Source: Variovorax paradoxus_P
Lineage (GTDB): Bacteria > Pseudomonadota > Gammaproteobacteria > Burkholderiales > Burkholderiaceae_C
NCBI RefSeq assembly: GCF_050627025.1
Contig: NZ_CP192472.1
Reading direction: 5' to 3' (one strand)
Length of the DNA stretch: 64,000 nt
Shown one piece after another: positions 30,451 to 39,241 of the stretch; position 1 is the first letter of the stretch; the number at the start of each line of letters is the position of its first letter. Both the position numbers and the translations under genes were made by a program. Below the pieces are notes generated by a model. The model ran no database searches and had not been told where the DNA came from. It was given only the letters and a program-made list of their open reading frames with translations.

Positions 30451-30487
30451 CACATTGCCGTCACCAGGGCAGATGGCGGGCAATGTG
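30451..30487. promoter_or_regulatory. Inverted repeat between large transglutaminase and fusion genes
   Basis: CACATTGCC (30451-30459) and GGCAATGTG (30479-30487) are perfect 9-base arms separated by 19 bases, in the 83-base gap upstream of the fusion gene. The centre-to-centre distance is about 28 bases. It could be an operator for an internal promoter or an intercistronic hairpin; no T-run follows it. Confidence 0.4.
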
Positions 30488-30519
30488 CTAAATGTCCCCT
30501 TGTGTGCCTTTAAGGCCTT

Positions 30520-33500
30520 TCACCGCCGCAAATCGAGGGTGAACGGGAACTCACGGCTGCCCGCGAGCTCGATGGTGGCCGGCGGCGTGCGCATCAGGCC
30601 GGGCGTGTGGCCCATGCGCGCAAAGCGCGACATGCGCCGGCTTTCCGCCTCGTAGGCGTTGACAGGCAAGGTGTCGTAGTTGCGGCCGCCCGGGTGGGCC
30701 ACGTAATACTGGCAGCCGCCCAGGGAGCGCTTCATCCAGGTGTCGACGATGTCGAAGGTGAGCGGCGCATGCGCACCAATGCTCGGATGCAGTGCCGAAG
30801 GCGGGTTCCAGGCCTTGTAGCGCACGCCCGCCACAAACTCGCCCACGGTGCCGGTCGGCTGCAGCGGCAGCACCTTGCCGTTGACGGTGATCACGTGGCG
30901 GCTTTCGTTCAGGCCCGTTACGCGCACCTCGATACGTTCGAGCGACGAGTCGACATAGCGCACGGTGCCGCCGGCGGATCCTTCTTCGCCCATCACGTGC
31001 CAGGGCTCGAGCGCGTTGCGCAGCGAAAGCTCCACGCCCATGGCCTGCACCTTTCCCACCAGCGGAAAACGGAACTCGAAATGCGGCGCGAACCAGTCGA
31101 CGTCGAACGCGAAACCGGCCTGGCGCATTTCGCTGATCACATCGTCGAAGTCCATCTTGACGAAGGTCGGCAGCAGGAAGCGGTCGTGCAGTTCGGTGCC
31201 CCAGCGGGTAACGGGGGCCTTGTACGGGTCGTCCCAGAAGCGAGCCACCAAGGCGCGGATCAGCAACTGCTGCGCAATGCTCATGCGCGCATGCGGCGGC
31301 ATTTCGAACGCGCGCAGTTCGAGCAGGCCCAGGCGGCCGGTGCTCGAGTCGGGCGAATAGAGCTTGTCGATGCAGAACTCGCTTCGGTGCGTGTTGCCCG
31401 ACACGTCGATCAGGATGTTGCGCAACGTGCGGTCGACCAGCCAGGCCGGCATGTTCTGGCCGTGGATCTCGCGGTTTCTCGCGATTTCCTTCAGGGCGAT
31501 TTCAAGCTCGTAGACCTGGTCGTTGCGCGCTTCGTCCACGCGCGGCGCCTGGCTCGTCGGGCCGATGAACATGCCCGAGAACAGGTAGCTCAGCGACGGA
31601 TGGTTGTGCCAGTAGAGCAGCAGGCTGGCCAGCAGCTCGGGCCGGCGCAGGAAGGGGCTGTCCGCCGGCGTGGCGCCGCCCATCACAAAGTGGTTGCCGC
31701 CGCCGGTGCCGGTGTGGCGGCCGTCGGTCATGAACTTCTCGGCCGACAGGCGGGTCTCGAACGCAGCGTTGTAGAGAAACTCGGTGTGGTCGACCAGTTC
31801 CTTCCAGTTGTGCGCCGGATGAATGTTGACTTCGATCACGCCCGGGTCGGGGGTGACGGCCAGCATTTTCAGGCGCGGGTCGCGCGGCGGCGGATAGCCT
31901 TCCATCACGATGCGCATGCCGAGCTGCTCGGCCGTGGCTTCGACGGCCGCCACCAGGTCGAGATAGTCTTCCAGCCGCGCGAGCGGCGGCATGAAGACAT
32001 AGAGCACACCCGAGGCGCTGCCCTTTTTCTCGGCCGCCGGGCCGTTGGCACGGCGCGGGTCGCGCACTTCGACGCACAGGGCAGTGCGGGTGACCCAGTG
32101 GGCCGATTCGCCGCGCAGGGGCTGGCGAGTGGCCGGATTCGCAGAGCGGTCTGCGGTTTCGGCCGCCGCATCGCCCTTCGCTGCATCGCCGCTCAAGGTT
32201 GCGCTGCCGCCGGGTGACTGCATGCGCACGGCGGCCGGCACTGCGGGCGGGGCACCAAAGTCGTAGGGCACGGCGCCAAGGTCGGCGCCGCTCGCGCCAC
32301 CGGCAGGCACGGCGTAGCGTGCGCGGTAATCGGCTGACGTTGGCAATGCGGCGCGCGGCGCGGTCGGGTCGCGCTCGACCAGGTAGGGATAGTCGCCCTT
32401 GCTGGCCCAGGGCTGCGAGTCGAGCGGCAGCCGGTAGCCCATGGGCGAATCGCCCGGAATCAGGTAGAGCCGGTCGTCGCGCAGGAACCAGGGGCCGGTT
32501 TTCCAGCCCGGGCCTGCAAGTGCGGGCGCATCGGCATCGGCGTTGCCGGGTTCGAGCGGCAGCATGTAGCCGATGACGGCGTCGAGCTTTTGCGTGAACA
32601 CGCGCCGCAGGCGAACCCGCTCGAGCTCGTCGTCCAGTTTCGATTCGAAGGGGTCGACGTTCACCGGCAGGCGACGTTCGCGCCACAGGTAGTAGTAGAC
32701 GTCTTCGTAGCCGGGCTGGACGTAGCGCTCGGTAATGCCGAGCTTGTGCGCCAGCACGGTGGTGAAGCGGCGTGCGTCTTCGCTGGTGTAGTGCGTGGGC
32801 ACGCGCTCGTCGGCAAAGAGCTCGGGGTTGTGCCAGAGCGTCTGGCCGTCGGCGCGCCAGAAGATCGAAAGCGCCCAGCGCGGCAGCTGCTCGCCCGGGT
32901 ACCACTTGCCCTGGCCGAAGTGGAGAAAGCCGCCCTGGCCGTATTCGGCGCGCAGCCTGTGGACGAGTTCGGTGGCGTAGCCGCGCTTCGTGGGGCCGAG
33001 CGCATCGGTGTTCCATTCGGGCGCGTCGCGGTCGCTGGTGGCCACATAGGTCGGCTCGCCGCCCATGGTGAGGCGCACGTCGCCGGCCTTCAGGCGCGCG
33101 TCGACCGCGTCTCCCAGTGCCAGCACCTCGGCCCATTGTTCTTCGGTGTAGGGCTTGGTGACGCGCGGCGATTCATAGATGCGCGTCACCTTCATCTCGT
33201 GGCCGAACTCGACCTCCGATTCGTCGACACCGCCTTCGATAGGCGCTGCGCTCGAGGGCGTGGGCGTGCAGGCGAGCGGAATGTGGCCTTCGCCGGCCAT
33301 GAGGCCCGAAGTTGCGTCCAGGCCGATCCAGCCCGCGCCCGGCAGGAACACCTCGCACCACGCGTGCAGGTCGGTGAAGTCGACCGTGGTGCCGCTCGGG
33401 CCGTCGAGCGCCTTCACGTCGGGGGTCAGCTGAATGAGGTAGCCCGAAACGAAACGCGCAGCCAGGCCGCAATGGCGCAGCAGCTGCACCAGCAGCCAGC

Positions 33501-34050
33501 CCGAGTCTCGGCACGAGCCGCTGCCGTTGGTGAGCGTTTCTTCCGGCGTCTGCACGCCGGGCTCCATGCGGATCAGGTAGTTGACGTCTTTCTGGACCTG
33601 CTGGTTCAGGCCGACCAGAAAGTCGATGGTGCGCTGCTCCTTGCGATCGATCTTGTCCAGGTAGGCCGCAACGAGTGGCGTGGCCTCTTCTGTGACCAGG
33701 TAAGGCGCGAGTTCTTCGGCCTGCGAGGCGGTGTACTTGAACGGAAAGTTCTCGGCCTGCGGCTCGAGAAAGAAGTCGAACGGGTTGTAGACCGCCATCT
33801 CGACCACAAGGTCGACCGTGACCTTGAATTCGCGCGTCTTCTCGGGAAACACGAGCCGCGCCTGGTAGTTGGCGAACGGGTCCTGCATCCAGTTGACGAA
33901 GTGCTCGGCCGGCTCGACCTGCAGCGAATACGAGATGACGTTGCTGCGGCAGTGCGGCGCGGGACGCAAGCGCACGACCTGCGGGCCCAACTGCACCAGG
34001 CGGTCGTATTTGTAGTGGGTGACGTGGTGGAGTGCGGCGTGAATGGACAT
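30520..34050 (-). CDS. Large transglutaminase-family protein with DUF2126 region
   Basis: A 1176-residue protein. The N-terminal 270 residues are a transglutaminase-like module with triad Cys180 (GSGSCRDSG), His229 (DLHAWCEVF) and Asp245 (GLDATSG). The remaining about 900 residues match the long DUF2126-type region found fused to such domains, including GGEPTYVATSDRDAPEWN and HTGTGGGNHFVMGGATPADS. I took the ATG at 34050, which puts the conserved MSIHAALHHVTHYKYD at the N-terminus. It is the first gene of the leftward amidoligase operon and presumably works with the ATP-grasp/alpha-E fusion. Confidence 0.88.
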   Translation of the reverse strand: MSIHAALHHVTHYKYDRLVQLGPQVVRLRPAPHCRSNVISYSLQVEPAEHFVNWMQDPFANYQARLVFPEKTREFKVTVDLVVEMAVYNPFDFFLEPQAENFPFKYTASQAEELAPYLVTEEATPLVAAYLDKIDRKEQRTIDFLVGLNQQVQKDVNYLIRMEPGVQTPEETLTNGSGSCRDSGWLLVQLLRHCGLAARFVSGYLIQLTPDVKALDGPSGTTVDFTDLHAWCEVFLPGAGWIGLDATSGLMAGEGHIPLACTPTPSSAAPIEGGVDESEVEFGHEMKVTRIYESPRVTKPYTEEQWAEVLALGDAVDARLKAGDVRLTMGGEPTYVATSDRDAPEWNTDALGPTKRGYATELVHRLRAEYGQGGFLHFGQGKWYPGEQLPRWALSIFWRADGQTLWHNPELFADERVPTHYTSEDARRFTTVLAHKLGITERYVQPGYEDVYYYLWRERRLPVNVDPFESKLDDELERVRLRRVFTQKLDAVIGYMLPLEPGNADADAPALAGPGWKTGPWFLRDDRLYLIPGDSPMGYRLPLDSQPWASKGDYPYLVERDPTAPRAALPTSADYRARYAVPAGGASGADLGAVPYDFGAPPAVPAAVRMQSPGGSATLSGDAAKGDAAAETADRSANPATRQPLRGESAHWVTRTALCVEVRDPRRANGPAAEKKGSASGVLYVFMPPLARLEDYLDLVAAVEATAEQLGMRIVMEGYPPPRDPRLKMLAVTPDPGVIEVNIHPAHNWKELVDHTEFLYNAAFETRLSAEKFMTDGRHTGTGGGNHFVMGGATPADSPFLRRPELLASLLLYWHNHPSLSYLFSGMFIGPTSQAPRVDEARNDQVYELEIALKEIARNREIHGQNMPAWLVDRTLRNILIDVSGNTHRSEFCIDKLYSPDSSTGRLGLLELRAFEMPPHARMSIAQQLLIRALVARFWDDPYKAPVTRWGTELHDRFLLPTFVKMDFDDVISEMRQAGFAFDVDWFAPHFEFRFPLVGKVQAMGVELSLRNALEPWHVMGEEGSAGGTVRYVDSSLERIEVRVTGLNESRHVITVNGKVLPLQPTGTVGEFVAGVRYKAWNPPSALHPSIGAHAPLTFDIVDTWMKRSLGGCQYYVAHPGGRNYDTLPVNAYEAESRRMSRFARMGHTPGLMRTPPATIELAGSREFPFTLDLRR

Positions 34051-34162
34051 GCGTTTGTGTGCAGTACTGCGAGATTGCATCGAAAAGATGTCTCTTGTGA
34101 GACGCATACTAGCCCAGATACCAAGCAATTAACGCGCCATTGAGCGCGGGTCCGGGGAGGGC

Positions 34163-36634
34163 TTGCAGCATGAGTTCTGGAGTTTGCGGTTGACGCCGGG
34201 CCGGGCGTCTGGCGGCGCAATGGCCGGATCGTGGGCCTTTGCTGCGCTGGGCGGAACCTTGCTCGGTGCAGCATTGCAGTTGCGTCAGGCAACCTTGTGG
34301 AGCGCTGCGGCCTATGCGGGCTTGTTCTTCGTTGGCGTGGCGGGGTTGGCCGTGCTCTCCAGGCGGCGATCGTCTTATTTGCCCATGGTCGTTGCACTGG
34401 CGTGCGGCGCATTCGCCGGAGTCGGCCTTGCAGGCTGGCGGTCGGTGGCCTACTCGAATGGCGCGCTCGACCCGGCAATAGAAGGTCGCGACTTGCAGGT
34501 CACCGGGGTAATAGCGCAAATGCCCCAGCACAACGAAGGCGGCACGCGCTTCTGGCTGGATGTCGATTCGGCCCGCTGGGCCGACGAGCCCGCCGCAACC
34601 CCGGTTCGCGTACCTGCGCGAATCGCGCTTGGCTGGTATCACGACGACACCGGCCTTTGGGGCCGCACTTCGCAGGCGAGTCCGCCCGCCCCGAAGGTAG
34701 ATGCGGCCCCGTTGCACGCGGGCGAGCGCTGGCGCCTCACGGTGCGGCTGAAAGCGCCGCACGGCAATCTCAATCCGCATGGTTTCGACAACGAACTGTG
34801 GCTGTGGGAGCAGGGCGTGCGCGCCAGCGGCTATGTGCGAACCGGGGCTCGCGATGCCCCGCCCGCACGGCTTGAATCCACATGGCTGCATCCGCTGGAG
34901 CGTGCGCGCGAGGCCGTGCGCGATGCGGTGTTCAGCCGAGTAGCCGACCCGCGGCAGGCGGGCGTGATTGCCGCTCTTGTCACCGGCGACCAGGGCGCCA
35001 TCGACCGCAGCGACTGGGACATCTTTCGTGCGACAGGGGTTGCGCACCTGGTGTCGATCTCGGGCCTGCACATAACAATGTTCGCGTGGCTCGCTGGTCA
35101 TGCCGTCGGTGCGGCATGGCGGCGCAGCGTGCGGCTCATGCTGCGCTTTCCCGCGCCGCAGGCTGCACTCGTGGGCGGCGTGCTGCTGGCCGGTCTTTAT
35201 GCGCTTTTCAGCGGCTGGGGCGTGCCATCGCAGCGAACCGTCTGGATGCTGGCCACTGTGGCGCTGCTGCGGCTCACCGGCAGGCGTTGGCCTTGGCCGC
35301 ACGTCTGGTTGCTGATCGCGGCAGTCGTGGTGGCTGTCGATCCTTGGGCGTTGATGCAGGCGGGTTTCTGGCTCAGCTTCGTCGCGGTCAGCGTCCTGTT
35401 CACGACCGGCTTCATGAAGCCTGCCGACGGAAAGACGGGGCCAACGGCCAGGCTGCTGGCGTTTGTTCGCGAGCAATGGGTGATCACGCTGGCGCTCACT
35501 CCATTGAGCCTGCTGCTCTTCCAGCAGGTGTCGGTGGTCGGTTTGCTGGCCAATGCGGTTGCAATTCCGTGGGTGACGATCGTGATCACGCCGCTGGCGA
35601 TGCTGGGCGCCCTGGCGCCGCCGCTCTGGGAGCTTGCAGCGTGGGCCGTGCAGGCGCTGGCCGTGCTGCTGAAATGGCTCGCGGCCGTGCCGTATGCCAC
35701 GTTGTCGATGGCCGCTCCCCCGGTGTGGATGGCTGGCTTTGGCATCGCGGGCGGCATTCTGCTGGCCATGCGCCTACCCTGGACGCTGCGTTTGCTCGGC
35801 CTGCCGCTTCTCCTGCCGGTGCTGCTTTGGCAGGCGCCTCGGCCTCCCGCCGGGCAGTTCGAGCTTCTTGCGGCCGACATCGGGCAGGGGAACGCGGTTC
35901 TCGTGCGCACGGCAACGCACAGCCTGCTGTACGACGCGGGCCCGCGCTACAGCCTCGAAAGCGACGCCGGCCATCGTGTGCTGGTGCCCTTGCTGCGTGC
36001 CCTCGGCGAGCGGCTGGACATGCTTGTGCTGAGCCACCGCGACAGCGACCACACCGGCGGCGCTGCCGCCGTGCTCGCAATGCAGCCACAGGCCAAGCTC
36101 CTGAGTTCGATCGAAGCCACCCACCCGCTGCAGGCTGTTCGCCCGAACAGGCGCTGCGAAGCGGGCCAGCACTGGAACTGGGACGGGGTGGATTTCGAAA
36201 TTCTCCACCCCGCGCCGGCCGACTATCTCTTCTTTACCAAGCCCAACGCCATTTCATGCGTGCTGCGAATCGGCAATGGCCGCGCTACAGCACTGCTGGC
36301 GGGTGACATCGAGCGCCTGCAAGAGGCCGCGCTGGTGGTGCGAACCCCCAGTCTTCGGGCCGACGTGCTGCTTGCTCCGCACCACGGCAGCAAGACCTCC
36401 TCGAGCGCGGCACTGCTCGAAGCGGTGCGCCCGCGTCTTGCGCTGGTTCAGGCCGGGTACCGCAACCGCTTCGGCCATCCGGCGGGCGAAGTGGTCGAGC
36501 GCTATGCGGCCCATGGCGTGAAGCTTGTCGAAAACGTGCCTTGCGGCGCAGCGCTATGGCGCAGCCAGGCGCCCGAAGAGGTCGGCTGCGAACGGGACCG
36601 CGGCGCCCGCTACTGGCACCACCACCTGCCCTGA
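34163..36634 (+). CDS. comEC: DNA internalization competence protein ComEC/Rec2
   Basis: ComEC forms the inner-membrane channel for uptake of single-stranded DNA in natural transformation. The roughly 820-residue protein has the N-terminal DUF4131-like domain, the competence core (VSISGLHITMFAWLAGHAV; GWGVPSQRTVWMLA), multiple membrane segments, and a C-terminal metallo-beta-lactamase domain with LSHRDSDHTGGAA. The start is uncertain: TTG at 34163 has GGGGAGG upstream, while ATG at 34220 begins just before the first membrane span. It lies between the two amidoligase loci. Confidence 0.9.
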   Translation: MQHEFWSLRLTPGRASGGAMAGSWAFAALGGTLLGAALQLRQATLWSAAAYAGLFFVGVAGLAVLSRRRSSYLPMVVALACGAFAGVGLAGWRSVAYSNGALDPAIEGRDLQVTGVIAQMPQHNEGGTRFWLDVDSARWADEPAATPVRVPARIALGWYHDDTGLWGRTSQASPPAPKVDAAPLHAGERWRLTVRLKAPHGNLNPHGFDNELWLWEQGVRASGYVRTGARDAPPARLESTWLHPLERAREAVRDAVFSRVADPRQAGVIAALVTGDQGAIDRSDWDIFRATGVAHLVSISGLHITMFAWLAGHAVGAAWRRSVRLMLRFPAPQAALVGGVLLAGLYALFSGWGVPSQRTVWMLATVALLRLTGRRWPWPHVWLLIAAVVVAVDPWALMQAGFWLSFVAVSVLFTTGFMKPADGKTGPTARLLAFVREQWVITLALTPLSLLLFQQVSVVGLLANAVAIPWVTIVITPLAMLGALAPPLWELAAWAVQALAVLLKWLAAVPYATLSMAAPPVWMAGFGIAGGILLAMRLPWTLRLLGLPLLLPVLLWQAPRPPAGQFELLAADIGQGNAVLVRTATHSLLYDAGPRYSLESDAGHRVLVPLLRALGERLDMLVLSHRDSDHTGGAAAVLAMQPQAKLLSSIEATHPLQAVRPNRRCEAGQHWNWDGVDFEILHPAPADYLFFTKPNAISCVLRIGNGRATALLAGDIERLQEAALVVRTPSLRADVLLAPHHGSKTSSSAALLEAVRPRLALVQAGYRNRFGHPAGEVVERYAAHGVKLVENVPCGAALWRSQAPEEVGCERDRGARYWHHHLP

Positions 36635-36725
36635 AAAGCACCCCCCGGGGCGGAATCCGCGCCAACATAGGGCTTTCACTGGCCTCGAACTTGCTAAGCT
36701 ATGGCTCAAGGAGATTGGTCGTTCC

Positions 36726-38225
36726 ATGCACAAATTCGATGAGATGTATGAGCAGTTGCCCTATGCGGGGTCTGCAATCAGGCAGCACTACAAGCGCTAC
36801 GACCAATGGCTTGCAAAGCAGCCCGGCGAGGTCATGCGGGCGCGGCGCGAAGAGGCGGAAATGATCTTCCGCCGGGTCGGCATCACCTTTGCGGTGTACG
36901 GCGCCAAGGACGAAGACGGCTCGGGTACCGAGCGGCTCATTCCGTTCGACCTGCTGCCGCGCATCATTCCCGCCCACGAGTGGGAGAGCATGGAAAAAGG
37001 ACTGGTGCAGCGCGTGACGGCGCTCAACCGCTTCTTGCATGACGTGTATCACGACCAGGAAATCATCAAGGCCGGCATCATTCCGGCTGAGCAGATCCTG
37101 AACAACGCGCAGTTCCGCCCCGAGATGATGGGTGTGAACGTGCCGCACAACGTGTACTCCAACATCTCGGGCATCGACATCGTCCGTGCACCAGACGCCC
37201 AGGGCAACGGCGAGTACTACGTGCTCGAAGACAACCTGCGCGTGCCCAGCGGCGTGAGCTACATGCTCGAAAACCGCAAGATGATGATGCGGCTCTTTCC
37301 CGAGCTGTTCAACCAGAACCGCATAGCGCCCGTGGCGCACTACCCCGACCTGCTGCTCGAAACGCTGCGCGCCAGCGCCCCGCCCGCCACGGCGGAACCC
37401 ACCGTGGTGGTGCTGACCCCGGGCATGTACAACAGCGCCTACTTCGAGCACGCCTTCCTCGCCCAGCAGATGGGTGTGGAACTGGTCGAGGGGCAAGACC
37501 TCTTCGTGCGCGACGACTTCGTCTACATGCGCACCACGCGCGGGCCAAAGCGCGTAGACGTGATCTACCGCCGCGTCGACGACGACTTTCTCGACCCCGA
37601 GGTGTTCCGGCCTACATCCACGCTCGGCTGCGCGGGTTTGATGCGTGCGTACCGCGAAGGCAACGTCGTCATCTGCAATGCGGTGGGTACGGGCGTGGCC
37701 GACGACAAGTCGATCTACCCCTATGTGCCCAAGATGGTCGAGTTCTACCTGGGCGAGCAGCCCATCTTGAAGAACGTGCCCACCTACATGTGCCGCAACA
37801 AGGACGAGCTGCAATACACGCTCGACAACATGAAGGACCTGGTCGTCAAGGAGGTGCACGGCGCCGGCGGCTACGGCATGCTGATCGGCCCGGCCGCCAC
37901 CGTCGCCGAGATCGAAGAGTTCAAGAAGGCCGTCATCGCCAAGCCCGACGGCTACATCGCCCAGCCCACGCTGAGCCTTTCCACGTCGCCCACCTTCGTG
38001 GACGCCGGCATTGCACCGCGCCACATCGACCTGCGCCCCTTCGTGCTTTCGGGCAAGGAAGTGCAGATGGTGCCAGGCGGCCTGACGCGCGTGGCGCTCA
38101 AGGAGGGTTCGCTGGTGGTCAATTCGTCGCAGGGCGGCGGCACCAAGGACACCTGGATTCTCGAGGCGGACCGTGGCGCCAAGCCCAAGGCGGCGCAATC
38201 GCAAAGTCAATCGCAGTCGGCCTGA
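36726..38225 (+). CDS. Circularly permuted ATP-grasp type 2 protein
   Basis: A 499-residue stand-alone ATP-grasp ligase of the DUF404/DUF407 type. Conserved segments include GIDIVRAPDAQGNGEYYVLEDN's core YYVLEDNLRVPSG, MYNSAYFEHAFLAQQMGVEL, VVKEVHGAGGYGML (ATP-grasp lysine and glycine loop) and HIDLRPFVLSGKEVQMVPGG. The C-terminus ends in a Gln-Ser tract. It is expected to ligate an amino group to an acyl phosphate, acting with the alpha-E protein encoded 39 bases downstream. The gene starts 91 bases after comEC. Confidence 0.9.
   Translation: MHKFDEMYEQLPYAGSAIRQHYKRYDQWLAKQPGEVMRARREEAEMIFRRVGITFAVYGAKDEDGSGTERLIPFDLLPRIIPAHEWESMEKGLVQRVTALNRFLHDVYHDQEIIKAGIIPAEQILNNAQFRPEMMGVNVPHNVYSNISGIDIVRAPDAQGNGEYYVLEDNLRVPSGVSYMLENRKMMMRLFPELFNQNRIAPVAHYPDLLLETLRASAPPATAEPTVVVLTPGMYNSAYFEHAFLAQQMGVELVEGQDLFVRDDFVYMRTTRGPKRVDVIYRRVDDDFLDPEVFRPTSTLGCAGLMRAYREGNVVICNAVGTGVADDKSIYPYVPKMVEFYLGEQPILKNVPTYMCRNKDELQYTLDNMKDLVVKEVHGAGGYGMLIGPAATVAEIEEFKKAVIAKPDGYIAQPTLSLSTSPTFVDAGIAPRHIDLRPFVLSGKEVQMVPGGLTRVALKEGSLVVNSSQGGGTKDTWILEADRGAKPKAAQSQSQSQSA
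38196..38219. repeat. Gln-Ser dipeptide tract at ATP-grasp C-terminus
   Basis: Eight codons alternate Gln and Ser (QSQSQSQS) just before the C-terminal Ala and stop. It is the third such tract in proteins of the same functional group in this window. Confidence 0.7.
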
Positions 38226-38264
38226 GCGCAGCAGGCAAGCAAGCAAGGAATCAGGAGCACAAGA

Positions 38265-39221
38265 ATGCTGTCACGCACTGCCGATCACCTCTACTGGATG
38301 TCGCGCTACACCGAGCGCGCGGAAAACACCGCGCGCATGCTCGACGTCAACTACCAGACCTCGCTCTTGCCCCAGTCGGCCGAAGTGGCCAAGTACGGTT
38401 GGCAGGGCGTGCTGTCCATCAGCGAGCTGCTGCCTTCGTACAACAAGAAATACGAGCAGATCGCGCCCAACGAGGTGATGGAGTTCATGGTCAAGGACGA
38501 GAGCAATCCGTCCTCCATCGTCTCGTGCCTGAAGGCAGCGCGCGAAAACGCGCGCGCCGTTCGCGGCGCGCTCACCACCGAGGCGTGGGAAACGCAAAAC
38601 ACTACCTGGCTCGAAGTCAATCGCATGCTGCGTGCCGGAGATTTCGAGCGCGACCCGGCGCAGTTCTTCGAATGGGTCAAGTTTCGCTCGCACCTGTCGC
38701 GCGGTGTGACGCTCGGCACCATGCTGCAGGACGAGGCCTTTTACTTCTCGCGCCTGGGCACCTTCCTGGAACGTGCCGACAACACCGCGCGGCTCGTGGA
38801 CGTGAAGTTTCACGCCCTCAACAGCGAGTTCTTCGGCACCGCCACGGAGGAAGACCAAGAGTACGACTTCTATCACTGGAGCGCCATCCTGCGCAGCGTT
38901 TCGGCGTTCGAGGTGTACCGCAAGGTGTACCGCGACGTGATCAAACCCGAGCGCGTGGCCGAACTGCTCATTCTTCGCGCCGACATGCCGCGCTCGCTGC
39001 ACGCAAGCCTGGTCGAGGTGGTGAACAACCTTGCCAAGGTACAGAACGAGCAGAGCGCCGAAACCCAGCGCCGCGCCGGCAAGCTGCTGGCCGACTTGCA
39101 ATACGCGCGGGTCGACGAAATCCTGGCGACCGGGCTGCATGCCTACCTCACGCAGTTCCTCGATCGCGTGAACGAACTGGGCGGACGGATCAGCCAGGAC
39201 TTCCTGGTTCCGGCGCACTAG
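38265..39221 (+). CDS. Alpha-E domain protein
   Basis: A 318-residue all-helical protein of the alpha-E (DUF403) family. It opens with MLSRTADHLYWMSRYTERAE and continues with FLERADNTARLVDVK and SRGVTLGTMLQDEAFYFSRLG. Alpha-E proteins are almost always coupled to the circularly permuted ATP-grasp ligase, as here. The biochemical role is not known. In many proteobacteria a transglutaminase and an Anbu-type protease gene follow; here the convergent glpK gene lies directly downstream. Confidence 0.9.
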   Translation: MLSRTADHLYWMSRYTERAENTARMLDVNYQTSLLPQSAEVAKYGWQGVLSISELLPSYNKKYEQIAPNEVMEFMVKDESNPSSIVSCLKAARENARAVRGALTTEAWETQNTTWLEVNRMLRAGDFERDPAQFFEWVKFRSHLSRGVTLGTMLQDEAFYFSRLGTFLERADNTARLVDVKFHALNSEFFGTATEEDQEYDFYHWSAILRSVSAFEVYRKVYRDVIKPERVAELLILRADMPRSLHASLVEVVNNLAKVQNEQSAETQRRAGKLLADLQYARVDEILATGLHAYLTQFLDRVNELGGRISQDFLVPAH

Positions 39222-39241
39222 GCCCCGCGGGCCGCCGCACC

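Noticed and set aside
34090..34103. GTCTC-TTGT-GAGAC dyad upstream of the large transglutaminase gene
   Set aside because: Five-base arms are too short to claim as a site without comparison.
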